From positions 39,677 through 103,676 of the forward strand of contig JAJTDF010000026.1 in the NCBI GenBank assembly GCA_021294835.1: DNA of 64,000 bases. Reading direction: 5' to 3'. The position numbers and the translations under genes are program-made. Position 1 is the stretch's first letter; every line of letters begins with the position of its first letter. Source of the DNA: Planctomycetaceae bacterium. Its GTDB lineage: Bacteria > Planctomycetota > Phycisphaerae > Phycisphaerales > UBA1924. Of the stretch, positions 9,103 to 19,194 are shown one piece after another. Under the pieces are notes generated by a model that saw only the letters and a program-made list of their open reading frames with translations, did not search any database and was not told where the DNA came from.

Positions 9103-11047
9103 ACACGGTGGTGACGGCCGGGCGGGTCGGCGAAAGCCGGCGACTGCCGGGTGGCTGTCGGTCTGCGTGGCGGGCTTGGCGGCGGTGGTGATGGGTGTGG
9201 GGCCGGCGGGGGCGGCGGTGCAGGGCCAAGCCGGGGAGCAAGAGCCGGGTCAGGCGCAGGGCACGGGCGGGCGGCCTGCTTCGCCTGGGCAGGCGGCGCA
9301 TCTGCCTCTGGTGGCGGCGGCCCCGGCGGGCACGCGTCTGCTGGTGGCCACACCGGCGGGGGCGTCGGCGATCAACACGGTGAGCCGCATTCCGCTGGTG
9401 CAGCAGGCGCTGGCGGTGGGTCTGCTGTCGCGAACCCAGGCGGACTGGTCGGCCCTGGCCCGGCGGCTGGACCTGACGCCGGCGAAGGCGCTGGAGGACC
9501 TGCTGGGCGGGCCGGCGATGCTGCTGGTGGCCGATCCGCCTCCGGCCCAGCCGCCGGTTGAGCCGGCGCCGGGCGAGGCGGTGCGGTGGGCGGTGGTGAC
9601 GGCGATCTCGGAAGCCACCGAGCGGCGGCTGCGCGAGAAACTCGACGCGCTGCCCCGCGAGATCGTCGACGGCAAGCCGGTGCTGAGCATCGAGGCGGGG
9701 CGGCTGGTGCTGGTGTCGCTGCCGGCGGTGGCGGCGACGCGGGGCGACCGCACCCGCCTGGCAGTGATCGCCCCGACCGATGACGCAGCGCCCGCGCCGC
9801 AGCAGGAGGCGTTCCTGCGGGCGGTGCTGGCGAACCTGACGGCGGCGAGGGAGGCAGCGGGCAGGGTGCCGGCGGCGGAGGAGGGTGGGCCGGCGGCGGT
9901 GGCGGGCGGGCTGCCCGCGACGGTGCTGCACACCATCGCAGCCCACGGGCAGGCGCCGCTGGTGCTGGCGACGCGCAGCATGGGCGGCCCGGACCGGTGG
10001 GCCGACAGCGCATCAGTCGCGTCGTTCACGGCGCAGGGCCGCGTGTATCGCGTGGCGCTGACCACGGCGGCGCCGAGCGGATGGGCGAGCAGCACGCTGG
10101 CCGACGCGGCGTCGGGGCCGAGTGTGGACGACGCCCAGCGGGCCTTGCAGGCGGTGGCGGCGGCGACGCCGGGGCTGGTGGGGGTCGCGTGCCAGTTTGT
10201 TCCGCAGCCGCCGGCGGATCAGCCGGATGTGTGGGCGTTGCAGCCGACGCTGGCGGCGGCGCTGGCCGGCGAAGGCGGCCCGGCGGGCGGGCATCGCACG
10301 CTGGTGCTCCGCAGCGTGCCGTCAACGGCGGCGGCGGAGGCCCCGCCGGCGCTGGCCGGGGCGTGCGCGTGGGTGTTGCGGACCGGGGGGCAGGAGGCAA
10401 ACGGGGCGGCGGCCTCGCGGATGGACCAGATGGTGCCGGGGCTGGCCGAGTGGCTGATCACCCAGGGGGCGATGCCGGGCGACCCGGTGGCGGCGGCAGC
10501 GCTCACGGAAGCGAAGTTGCTGGGGCAACTGCGGGGGGCGTTGCCGGAGACCCCCCGGAGCTTGACGCTGCCGTTGGCGGCCGAGGGCTTTCTGGGGCGT
10601 GTGCTGGGCGGTCAGGCGGCGATGACCTGGCGGTATCCGGCTCTGGACCAGGGGCGGGGATCGGCCTTGCTGCTGAGTCTGGCTCCGGCGATGACCGCCG
10701 AGGCCGACGGCCTGTCGGCGCAGGCGGCGATGACGCTGCTGCGGCAGATGCGAGGTGGCGGCGGGGCTGGGCAGCCCGAGGCGGCGACGGCACGCGGGGA
10801 GCCGCTGCTGCTGAGCACCGGGTGGGTCCGCCCGTCGCAGGTGGCGAAGTTGCTGCCGGCCACTCCGGCGTTGCCCGGGCCGGGGGTGGGAGCGGGGCCG
10901 CTGCCGGCTTCGGTGCTGGCGGGCGTGCTGGCGGGGATCGAGAGCGTGCGGTGGTCGGTGGTGCTGGAGCCGGCGAGGTCGGCTCCGCCGCTGGCGCCGG
11001 CTTCGTTCGTTGCTGATATTGAGGTGCGGTTCGCGGAACAGCCGTGA
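9077..11047 (+). CDS. Secreted hypothetical protein (Ala/Gly/Pro-rich)
   Basis: Continuous ORF to 11047; GTG start at 9077 gives signal-like segment GWLSVCVAGLAAVVMGVGPAGAAVQ; start uncertain. Confidence 0.6.
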   Translation: MASLIFPAEHGGDGRAGRRKPATAGWLSVCVAGLAAVVMGVGPAGAAVQGQAGEQEPGQAQGTGGRPASPGQAAHLPLVAAAPAGTRLLVATPAGASAINTVSRIPLVQQALAVGLLSRTQADWSALARRLDLTPAKALEDLLGGPAMLLVADPPPAQPPVEPAPGEAVRWAVVTAISEATERRLREKLDALPREIVDGKPVLSIEAGRLVLVSLPAVAATRGDRTRLAVIAPTDDAAPAPQQEAFLRAVLANLTAAREAAGRVPAAEEGGPAAVAGGLPATVLHTIAAHGQAPLVLATRSMGGPDRWADSASVASFTAQGRVYRVALTTAAPSGWASSTLADAASGPSVDDAQRALQAVAAATPGLVGVACQFVPQPPADQPDVWALQPTLAAALAGEGGPAGGHRTLVLRSVPSTAAAEAPPALAGACAWVLRTGGQEANGAAASRMDQMVPGLAEWLITQGAMPGDPVAAAALTEAKLLGQLRGALPETPRSLTLPLAAEGFLGRVLGGQAAMTWRYPALDQGRGSALLLSLAPAMTAEADGLSAQAAMTLLRQMRGGGGAGQPEAATARGEPLLLSTGWVRPSQVAKLLPATPALPGPGVGAGPLPASVLAGVLAGIESVRWSVVLEPARSAPPLAPASFVADIEVRFAEQP

Positions 11048-11119
11048 ATCCGCCCCGGGCGCGGCCCGGCTGGATGTGGCGGTTCGGCGGCGTGCGGCGG
11101 GGCTGCCTACATCTCCATC

Positions 11120-11932
11120 ATGCGACTGCTGCTCTGCAACGACGACGGCATCTCGGCGCCCGGTATTGTCGCGTTGTACGACGCGCTGGCAGCGCTGTGC
11201 ACGGCCGACGGCGGCCCGCGGTTTTCTGACATCATGGTCGTCGCCCCACTCACGGTGCAGTCGGCCACCAGCCACGGTGTGACCTTCCGTCAGCCGCTGA
11301 TCACCAAGGCGGTGCGGGCCTCGGCGAGCATGTCGGGCATCGCTGTGGACGGCCGTCCGGCGGACTGCGTGAAACTGGCCCTCTCGCGGCTCTGGCCCGA
11401 CCGCTTCGGCGTGGGTTCTCGGCCTGATCTGGTGGTCTCGGGGATGAACATGGGGGCCAACGTGGGGATCAACGTGCTGTACTCGGGCACGGTGGCGGCG
11501 GCCATCGAGGCGGCGTTTCTGGGCGTGCCGTCGATCGCGGTGTCGCAGCACCTGGGCTCGGGCCAGGCGCGGTACGACATCGCGGCGAGCCACGCGGCGG
11601 AGGTGGTCGCACGCGTACTGGACCGGGGCCCGTTGCGGGCCCACGAGTGCCTGTCGATCAACGTGCCGATCACCGAGGCCCCGGGGCCGTGCCCGCCGGT
11701 GAAGGTGTGCCCGATGAACGCCCACGGCATGATCGACGCCTTCACCACCAACACCAACCCCCTTGGCGAGACGTACTACTGGGCGGCCGGCGAGCCGCTG
11801 GAGTTCCACAAGCTTGAGCCCGGCAGCGACGTGCAGGGGCTGTTCCAGGGGGCGATCACGGTGACACCGCTGATCTACGACCTGACCGACCACCCTGGGG
11901 TCAACCATTGGCGTGAGCGGCTGGGGCGATGA
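11120..11932 (+). CDS. surE: 5'/3'-nucleotidase SurE
   Basis: MRLLLCNDDGISAPGI...VVAP...SGMNMGANVGINVLYSGTVAAAIEAAFLGVPSIAVS. Confidence 0.95.
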   Translation: MRLLLCNDDGISAPGIVALYDALAALCTADGGPRFSDIMVVAPLTVQSATSHGVTFRQPLITKAVRASASMSGIAVDGRPADCVKLALSRLWPDRFGVGSRPDLVVSGMNMGANVGINVLYSGTVAAAIEAAFLGVPSIAVSQHLGSGQARYDIAASHAAEVVARVLDRGPLRAHECLSINVPITEAPGPCPPVKVCPMNAHGMIDAFTTNTNPLGETYYWAAGEPLEFHKLEPGSDVQGLFQGAITVTPLIYDLTDHPGVNHWRERLGR

Positions 11933-12098
11933 GCGGTCGGGCGGCCGCACCGCATCCGGCCCGGGCCGCTGACCTCCTCTACCATTCGGTCCACCTCACG
12001 CAGAGCCCGGGCGCTTCCGCCCGACCGGCTCTGCGGCCTCGCAGCCTCGCGTTGCCGTTATCGGCCACGCCGCCCCTGCCACCAACGGCTGACCGACC

Positions 12099-13544
12099 AT
12101 GACCACCCCCGTCCGCGACCCCGCGCCGAGCTTCCCGGCCGACGCTCCGCCCCCATCGCCCCGCCAGGCCGACGCCGGTTCGTCCGGCGGCCGCCCGTTG
12201 CTGGCGGCAGTCCTTCGTGCGCTCATCGGCGGCGGCGTGCTGGTTGCCGGCATCGCCATTGCCGGGTGGCTGGTGGCCACCCGTGCCGAGCCAGAGAAAG
12301 CGCCCCGGCAGATGGACGTCGCCACCGTGTCGGTGATCCCGGCAACTCCGATGCCGGTGCGGCGTCCGATCATCGGCTTTGGCACCGCCCGGTCCATGAA
12401 CACGGCCACCGTGTCGGCGCAGGTCACTGGTCGCGTGCTCGAGCGGCCACCCGGCGTGGAGCCCGGCGCCCGCGTGACCGCGGGCCAGTTGCTGGTGCGG
12501 CTGGATGACAGCGAGTACCGCAACCGCGTCACCTCCGCCGAGCAGTTGGCGGCGGCGCTGTCGGCGCAGCTTGAGCAGATTGACATCGATCGGGTCGCCC
12601 TGACCGAGCGGATGAAGTTCGTCAACGAGGAACTGCGGGCCGTGCAGGCGGAATTGGACCGGTCACGCAAGGCCGCGGAGGTCAACGCGGCCTCGCAGGC
12701 GGACCTGGACCGGCTGAGCGCCACGGTGGCCCGGGCGGGGGCAGCGGCCTCGGCCTTGCGGCAGCAGGTGGGCCAGTTGGATCCGACCGCGGCCCGCCTG
12801 CGGGCGGAACTGGCCTCGCAGCGTTCGGCCAAGGCGATCGCCGAAGAGGACCTGGCGCGAACCCGCGTGCTGGCGCCGATCTCGGGCGTGCTGCAGTCGG
12901 TGGACGTGGACGAGGGCGACTTCGCCCGCCCGGGCACGCTGGTGGCCCGCGTGGTCGATCCTTCGGTGATTGAGATCCCGGTGCGCATCGCCGCGTCGGT
13001 GGCCGATCAGGTGACGGTGGGGGCGGTGGCGACGCTGAGCATCAACTCCGCCTCGGCCACGGCCTTGGCGCCGGACGCGGATGCGGCCCGCGGCGGCGGA
13101 GCGGCGATCACCTGCACGGTGACGCGGATTGCGCCGGAGGCGGATCCGGCGACGCGGTCGGTGACGGTGTTTCTGGAACACCGCTGCACCGGCGAGCGGC
13201 CGGACGTGCTGCCGGGGCAGTTCGTGACGGCCCAACTGGCCAGTGCGCAAGAGCGGCCGGTGATTCTGGTGCCCCGGCGGGCGGTGGTGGACGACGCCAT
13301 CACCATCGCCGAGCCGACGGGCGAGGACGGGCACCGGCTGGCCAAGCGGCGGGTGGGTGTGCTGTTCGCGATCGAGGGGCGGCGACCGGATCTGGACCCG
13401 GCGGAGATGCAGTGGCTGGCGCTGGACCCGGCGGTGCCGGGACTGCGGCGTGAGGATCTGGTGGTGGTGTCGGGCACGGCGCTGCTGTCGCCGGGGGCGT
13501 TTGTCAAGCCGGTTCCGGCGGCCGCGTCTGGGGGCAAGCCATGA
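12099..13544 (+). CDS. RND efflux periplasmic adaptor (membrane fusion) subunit
   Basis: N-terminal TM, coiled-coil hairpin, LARTRVLAPISGVLQSVDVDEGDFARPGTLVARVVD; overlaps downstream RND permease. Confidence 0.9.
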   Translation: MTTPVRDPAPSFPADAPPPSPRQADAGSSGGRPLLAAVLRALIGGGVLVAGIAIAGWLVATRAEPEKAPRQMDVATVSVIPATPMPVRRPIIGFGTARSMNTATVSAQVTGRVLERPPGVEPGARVTAGQLLVRLDDSEYRNRVTSAEQLAAALSAQLEQIDIDRVALTERMKFVNEELRAVQAELDRSRKAAEVNAASQADLDRLSATVARAGAAASALRQQVGQLDPTAARLRAELASQRSAKAIAEEDLARTRVLAPISGVLQSVDVDEGDFARPGTLVARVVDPSVIEIPVRIAASVADQVTVGAVATLSINSASATALAPDADAARGGGAAITCTVTRIAPEADPATRSVTVFLEHRCTGERPDVLPGQFVTAQLASAQERPVILVPRRAVVDDAITIAEPTGEDGHRLAKRRVGVLFAIEGRRPDLDPAEMQWLALDPAVPGLRREDLVVVSGTALLSPGAFVKPVPAAASGGKP

Positions 13545-16500
13545 TGCGAGCGCTGGCCTCGTTCTCGGTTCGCAATCCGGTGGTCGTCAATCTCTACCTG
13601 ATCGCCATCATTCTGGGCGGTCTGGCGGCGGCGAGCACGCTGCGGCGCGAGTTCTTCCCCGAGGTGCGGACCAACCGGGTGCTGGTGACGGCGCCCTATC
13701 CGGGCGCCCAGCCGGCGGAGATCGAGCAGAGCCTGACCCGGAAGATTGAAGACGCGCTGACGGACCTGGAGAACGTCAAGGAGATCACCTCCACGGCCTC
13801 TGAAGGCATCACCACCGTGCGGGTGGAGTTCGAGCCGGGGGTGGAGATCACCGACGCGGTGTCGAAGGTCAAGCGTCGCGTGGATGCGCTGCAGGATCTG
13901 CCCGAGGCCTCCGAGCGGATTGTGGTGGCCGAGTTGGAGCCGAACTTGCCGGTGATCTCGCTGAACCTCTCGGCCGAGCCGACCGAGGCGGACGAGCGGG
14001 CGCTCAAGCGTGCGGCGGAAGAGATCCGCGATCACCTGCGATCGCTGCCGGGGATGGGCACCATCGCGGTCTCCGGCGTACGGCCGGATGAGATCACGGT
14101 TGCGGTGCGGCCAGCGGCGCTGCTGGAGCACGGGCTGTCGATCAGCCAGGTGGCGGATCTGATCCGGGCGGCGATGGCCGATGCACCGGGCGGTTCGGTG
14201 CGGTCGGGGACGCAGACGGTGGCGGTGCGGACGATGGCGACGCCGGAGACCGCCGAGGCGGTGCGGCGAATCGTGCTCAAAGGGGCGGGCGGCGGGGCGG
14301 TGGTGACGGTGGCGGACATCGCCGAGGTGTCGCTGGGCTTCGCCGATGTGGACCTGCGGACGAGGCTCAACGGCAAGCCGTCGGTGAACCTGACGGCCTT
14401 CAAGGTGGGCCAGCAGGATGCGGTGCAGATCGCCGACATGGTGCGTGCGTACGCCGACGGCCGGCTGGGCAAGGACTTTCACCCCGGTCTGCTGGAGCGG
14501 CTGCACGGGCTGATCGGCGGGGTGGGGCCCCGCAAGGCGGCCTGGCAACTGGGGGCCGGCGCCGGCGGGCCGCCCCCGGGCACGCTGACGGTCACCAACG
14601 ACCTCTCACGGTTCATCACCGGCCGGCTGGAACTGCTCAGCCGCAATGCGGTCTCCGGGGCGGCGGTGGTGTTCGTGCTGCTGGCGTTGTTCCTGAACTT
14701 CCGGGTGGCGGTGTGGATCACCTCCGGGCTGGTGACGGCGGTGTTCGGCACGCTGATCCTCATGGGCGTGCTGGGCGTGACGCTCAACCTGCTGACGATG
14801 TTCGGGCTGATCATCGTGCTGGGCATGCTGGTGGACGACGGCATCGTCGTCGGCGAGAACATCTATCGGCGGTTCCAGGAGGGCGAGCCGCCCCTGCTGG
14901 CGGGCGTGAACGGGACCACGGAGGTGGCTTGGCCGGTGGTGGCCACGGTGTCCACCACCATCTTTTCGTTCATGTCGCTGCTGGTGATCGAAGGGCAGAT
15001 CGGCGACTTCCTGGGCGTGCTGCCCAAGATCGTCGCCATCGCGCTGATCATCTCGCTGGTGGAGTGCATCCTGGCGCTGCCGGGGCACCTCAGCCACGGG
15101 CTGCGCAAGGCGGTGGAGCGGCCGTCGCGGTTCGATCGGCTGTGCCGGACCTTTGACACCTGGCGCGATGACAAGATCAACCGGTACGTGATCCCGGCGT
15201 TCTCTTCGGTGCTGCGCTGGTGTTTGGATCATCGCGGGTTGACGATTTGCACGGCGGTGGCGCTGCTGATGGCGTCGCTGGGGATGGTCGCCGGCGGGCG
15301 GGTGGCGTTCGTGTTCCTCGGTTCAACCGACGCCGAGACGATTCTCGCCGAAGTCCGCATGCCCATCGGCACGCCGATTGGCCGGACTGAAGACATCATC
15401 AACCGCCTGGAGAAGGCAGCGCTGGCGCAGCCGGAGGTCAGCTACGTGTTCTCGCAGGCCGGCGCTCAGACCAGCCTGGACGGATTGGACAGCCTCTCAC
15501 AGAGCCATCTCGGGCAGTTGTTCATCGAACTCAAGCCGGTGGAGGAGCGGCAGGCCAAGGGCATGCGGCCGTCGGATGAGCTCATCACGGTGATCCGGCG
15601 TGAGGCCGGTGACCTGCCGGGGGTGCAGAAGGTTCGCATGGACTCGCTGCAGGGCGGGCCGGAGGGGCCGCCGATCTCGTTCACGGTGTCGGCCCCGCAG
15701 ATCGAGCGGGTGGACGCGGCCGTGGCGCGGGTGATTGACCTGCTGGCCGGCTTCAAGGGCGTGTATGACGTGTCCTCCGACGCGGACGGCGGGCTGCGGG
15801 AACTGCAGATCGACCTGCGACCCGGCGCCGCTGAACTGGGCTTCACCGTCGCGTCGGTGGCCAGGCAGGTCCGCGGAGCGGTGTTCGGGCTGGAGGCCCA
15901 CACCTTCGCCAGCCCGATGGGGCAGGAGGATGTGGACGTTCGCGTGATCTATCAGGCCGAGGCCCGTCGCAGCCTCTCGGCGATGGAATCCATGCGGGTG
16001 ATCAGCCCGGCGGGCCTGGCGGTGCCCCTGACCGAGGTGGCGCAGGTGCGAGAGACCGCGGGGTTCGCCACCGTTCGCCGGCTGGATCGCGTGCGTGCGG
16101 TGACCATCACTGCCGAGGTGGATCGTGCTCTGGCCAACCCTGAGGCGGTGACCCGGGCGGTGACGCCGACGCTGCGGCAGATCGAGGCGGAACTGGGCGG
16201 CGGGCTGACCATCCAGCCCCGGGGCCGCCAGCAGGAGACGGCCGAGTCGCTGGGCAGCCTGCCGCTCGGGGCGGCCCTCGCGGTCGGCCTGATTGTCATC
16301 AACCTCTGCTGGGTGTTCAAGAGCTACACGCGGCCGATCGCCATCATGCTGTCGATCCCGTTCTCGATCATCGGCATGGTGTGGGGGCACCTGGTCATGG
16401 GGTACGACATGACCATCCTCTCGCTGATCGGGCTGGTGGCGCTGGCGGGCGTGGTGGTCAACGACTCGATCGTGTTCATTGAGTTCTACGCGCAGGCCCG

Positions 16501-16876
16501 CCGGCAGGGCGCCAACGCCTACCGGGCGGCGCTGGAGGCCGGCCCGGCGCGGCTGCGGCCCATCTTCCTGACCACCGTCACCACCGTCGGCGGGCTTGGG
16601 CCTCTGCTGCTGGAGCAGAGCTTCCAGGCCAAGTTCCTGATCCCCATGGCCATCACCATCTGCGGCGGTCTGATCGTCGCGACCGTGCAGACGCTCATCG
16701 TGCTTCCGTGCGTGCTGGTGCTGGGGGACGACGCCTCGACCACCCTCAAGGCCCTGTGGACGGGCCGCTCGCGGCGCGACATCGCCGCCGATCCGCCCGA
16801 CCGCGACTGGGATGCTGAGTTGGCCGCCCAGGAGGCGGCGATCCGCGAGTCGGATCGGAGCATGATCCACCGCTGA
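13541..16876 (+). CDS. RND efflux permease (AcrB/HAE1-like)
   Basis: SVRNPVVVNLYLIAIILGGLAAASTLRREFFPEVRTNRVLVTAPYPGAQPAEIEQSLTRKIEDAL; MFGLIIVLGMLVDDGIVVGENIYR; PIFLTTVTTVGGLGPLL. Confidence 0.95.
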   Translation: MMRALASFSVRNPVVVNLYLIAIILGGLAAASTLRREFFPEVRTNRVLVTAPYPGAQPAEIEQSLTRKIEDALTDLENVKEITSTASEGITTVRVEFEPGVEITDAVSKVKRRVDALQDLPEASERIVVAELEPNLPVISLNLSAEPTEADERALKRAAEEIRDHLRSLPGMGTIAVSGVRPDEITVAVRPAALLEHGLSISQVADLIRAAMADAPGGSVRSGTQTVAVRTMATPETAEAVRRIVLKGAGGGAVVTVADIAEVSLGFADVDLRTRLNGKPSVNLTAFKVGQQDAVQIADMVRAYADGRLGKDFHPGLLERLHGLIGGVGPRKAAWQLGAGAGGPPPGTLTVTNDLSRFITGRLELLSRNAVSGAAVVFVLLALFLNFRVAVWITSGLVTAVFGTLILMGVLGVTLNLLTMFGLIIVLGMLVDDGIVVGENIYRRFQEGEPPLLAGVNGTTEVAWPVVATVSTTIFSFMSLLVIEGQIGDFLGVLPKIVAIALIISLVECILALPGHLSHGLRKAVERPSRFDRLCRTFDTWRDDKINRYVIPAFSSVLRWCLDHRGLTICTAVALLMASLGMVAGGRVAFVFLGSTDAETILAEVRMPIGTPIGRTEDIINRLEKAALAQPEVSYVFSQAGAQTSLDGLDSLSQSHLGQLFIELKPVEERQAKGMRPSDELITVIRREAGDLPGVQKVRMDSLQGGPEGPPISFTVSAPQIERVDAAVARVIDLLAGFKGVYDVSSDADGGLRELQIDLRPGAAELGFTVASVARQVRGAVFGLEAHTFASPMGQEDVDVRVIYQAEARRSLSAMESMRVISPAGLAVPLTEVAQVRETAGFATVRRLDRVRAVTITAEVDRALANPEAVTRAVTPTLRQIEAELGGGLTIQPRGRQQETAESLGSLPLGAALAVGLIVINLCWVFKSYTRPIAIMLSIPFSIIGMVWGHLVMGYDMTILSLIGLVALAGVVVNDSIVFIEFYAQARRQGANAYRAALEAGPARLRPIFLTTVTTVGGLGPLLLEQSFQAKFLIPMAITICGGLIVATVQTLIVLPCVLVLGDDASTTLKALWTGRSRRDIAADPPDRDWDAELAAQEAAIRESDRSMIHR

Positions 16877-16907
16877 GTCGCCCGCACCTTTTTCTTCGAG
16901 CCTCACC

Positions 16908-18731
16908 ATGACGACTGCGGCTGTGTTCCTCAAGCGGCTTGGCAAGCCCCCGTCCGCGGCCGATCTGCGCCGGCGGAACTGGTTGATCGTGCACGAGGAT
17001 CAACTGTCTGACGGCATCGGCCCGCTGAAGAGCGAACCGGCCGAGTCGCTGGGCATCGTGCTGATCGAGAGCCGCCACAAGGCCTCGCTGCGGCCGTACC
17101 ACCGCCAGCGGCTGGCCATCCAATGGGCCAACCAGCGGCACTTCGCGCTCGAGCAGCGGCAGCGGGGTGTGGCGGTGCACTACGTGTTCGGTGAGCGGCC
17201 GCTGCGCGAGGAGATTCCGGCGGCGCTGGCGAAACTCGGGGTGGAGCGAGCGCGGATGCTGACCCCGGCGGAGCGAGAGACGCGGGCGGATCTGATGCCC
17301 CTGATCCGCGACAAGACGCTGGAGTTGGTGCGGCACGACGGCTGGCTGACCACGCATGAGGACTTCCAGGCCTCGCACAGCGGGCCGCCCTGGCGGATGG
17401 ACTCGTTCTACCGCTTTGTGCGGCGGAAGACGGGCATCTTGATGGAAGGGCCCGGCAAGGACAAGTACCTCGGCGGCAAGGTGTCATTCGACACCGAGAA
17501 CCGCAAGCCGTACGCCGGCCCGCCGGGCGATCCGCCGCCGGCGACGCCGCCGACCTTCACGCCCGATGAAATCACCGCTGAGGTGTTGGCGATGGTGGCC
17601 TGGGACTTCGCGCACCACCCCGGCACGCTTGATGAAAAGTCGGTCCCGGCGACGCTGGCAGATGCTGAAGCGTTGTGGGCGTGGGCGCTCAAGCGGTGCC
17701 TGCCCAACTTCGGCCCGTACGAGGACGCGATGACCGTCCGCAGCACGACGCTGTTCCACACCCGCGTCTCCACGCTGATGAACCTGCACCGGCTGCTTCC
17801 GGCGAGGATCGTCGCCGATGCGGAGAAGGCCGACATCCCGCTGGCCAGCAAGGAGGGATTCATCCGCCAGATCCTCGGCTGGCGCGAGTTCGTGCGGCAC
17901 GTGCACATCGCCACCGACGGCTTCCGGAAACTCCCCGGCGGCAAGCACGCCTCGGCCGATCCGCCCTGTGGCCCGGTGCCCGGCGACGGCGGCTATGCCC
18001 GCTGGGCGGGCAAGCCCTGGCCGTTGCCCGCGGGCATCAAGGCGGGCGATGCGCCCGACACGGGCGGCGCCGCCCCGCACTACCTTGCTTGCGAGCAGTC
18101 GCCATCGGCTCCGCTGCCGCCGGCGTTCTGGGGTGCGCCCAGCGGGCTGAAGTGTCTGGACACGGTGGTGGCCTCGGTGTGGGCCGAGGGCTGGTCGCAC
18201 CACATCACCCGGCTGATGGTGCTCTCGAACATCGCCACCCTGCTGGACATCAGCCCGCGCGAACTGACCGACTGGTTCTGGGTGGCGTACACCGACGCGT
18301 GGGACTGGGTGGTGGAGCCCAACGTGCTGGGTATGGGCACCTACGCGCTGGGCGAGGTGATGACCACCAAGCCATACATCGCCGGCTCGGCGTATATCGA
18401 CAAGATGAGCGACTATTGCGACAGCTGCGCCTTTGTGCCCGGCAAGACGTGCCCCATCGGCCCCATGTACTGGGGGATGCTCGATCGCCACCGCGAGCAG
18501 CTCAAGGACAACGCGCGGCTGTTCATGCCCATGCGGTCGCTGGCCAAGCGCACCGACGCCCAGCGTGCCGCAGACGCAGCGGTGACCGCCGTCGTCAGAG
18601 AGGTGCTGATCAACGGACAGAAACTCACGCCGGCAACGCTGGCGGGCTCCGCCCAAGGCGACGGGCAAGGGGCGAGGCAAGCCTGCCTGAGGAGCGAAGC
18701 CGCCGGGGCGGGCGTCAGACGCCGTACTTGA
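16908..18731 (+). CDS. Cryptochrome/photolyase-family protein, FeS-BCP (PhrB/CryB-like) type
   Basis: LIESRHKASLRPYHRQRLAIQWANQRHFA; MDSFYRFVRRKTGILM; GWSHHITRLMVLSNIATLLDISPRELTDWFWVAYTDAWDWVVEPNVLGMGTYA; C-terminal Cys cluster DYCDSCAFVPGKTCP. Confidence 0.9.
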   Translation: MTTAAVFLKRLGKPPSAADLRRRNWLIVHEDQLSDGIGPLKSEPAESLGIVLIESRHKASLRPYHRQRLAIQWANQRHFALEQRQRGVAVHYVFGERPLREEIPAALAKLGVERARMLTPAERETRADLMPLIRDKTLELVRHDGWLTTHEDFQASHSGPPWRMDSFYRFVRRKTGILMEGPGKDKYLGGKVSFDTENRKPYAGPPGDPPPATPPTFTPDEITAEVLAMVAWDFAHHPGTLDEKSVPATLADAEALWAWALKRCLPNFGPYEDAMTVRSTTLFHTRVSTLMNLHRLLPARIVADAEKADIPLASKEGFIRQILGWREFVRHVHIATDGFRKLPGGKHASADPPCGPVPGDGGYARWAGKPWPLPAGIKAGDAPDTGGAAPHYLACEQSPSAPLPPAFWGAPSGLKCLDTVVASVWAEGWSHHITRLMVLSNIATLLDISPRELTDWFWVAYTDAWDWVVEPNVLGMGTYALGEVMTTKPYIAGSAYIDKMSDYCDSCAFVPGKTCPIGPMYWGMLDRHREQLKDNARLFMPMRSLAKRTDAQRAADAAVTAVVREVLINGQKLTPATLAGSAQGDGQGARQACLRSEAAGAGVRRRT

Positions 18732-18951
18732 TCTGGTAGCCGACCACGCTGACCAGCGCGATGAACGCGACGGTGAACACGGTGGTGAGGATGATCACGC
18801 AGGGGGCCAGCAGGGCCTGGTTCTTGCGAACGCGAGAACTGAACGGGGCGAGCAGGGCCGCCAGCAGCACGACGGCGCCGACGATCATCATGGCCTCGGG
18901 GGCGGTGCCGGGAACGGACTCGGTCTGCGCGAGGGTGCTCAGGAAGGTCAT
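18715..18951 (-). CDS. Small two-TM membrane protein
   Basis: MTFLSTLAQ...AMMIVGAVVLLAALLAPF...NQALLAPCVIILTTVFTVAFIALVSVVGY. Confidence 0.55.
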   Translation of the reverse strand: MTFLSTLAQTESVPGTAPEAMMIVGAVVLLAALLAPFSSRVRKNQALLAPCVIILTTVFTVAFIALVSVVGYQIKYGV

Positions 18952-19194
18952 GGGTCGTCCTTTGGTGCTGCCCCAAACGGGGTGGGGGTCCTGGAGGGCC
19001 GGATGATTGACCATTCGGGCCGCGGCGTCCACTTGGATGTGGGCGGAAAGGTGCCTGACCGGCGGTTCCAGACGGTGCAGGTCTGCGGCGGGCAGGCCGG
19101 GGCGGGGGGGGCTGCACCCTGGCGCGTCTGGATAACCGCTTGGGAACTGTGGTCATGGCTGCAACCGCCCACGGCAGTGGGCGAACACCAGTGC

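Noticed and set aside
10322-11950. 542-aa minus-strand ORF
   Set aside because: Antisense shadow of surE and the 9077..11047 gene; low-complexity Arg/His/Gln composition.
13007-16945. Long minus-strand ORFs (513 aa, 482 aa)
   Set aside because: Opposite the RND adaptor/permease genes, whose proteins are clearly recognisable.
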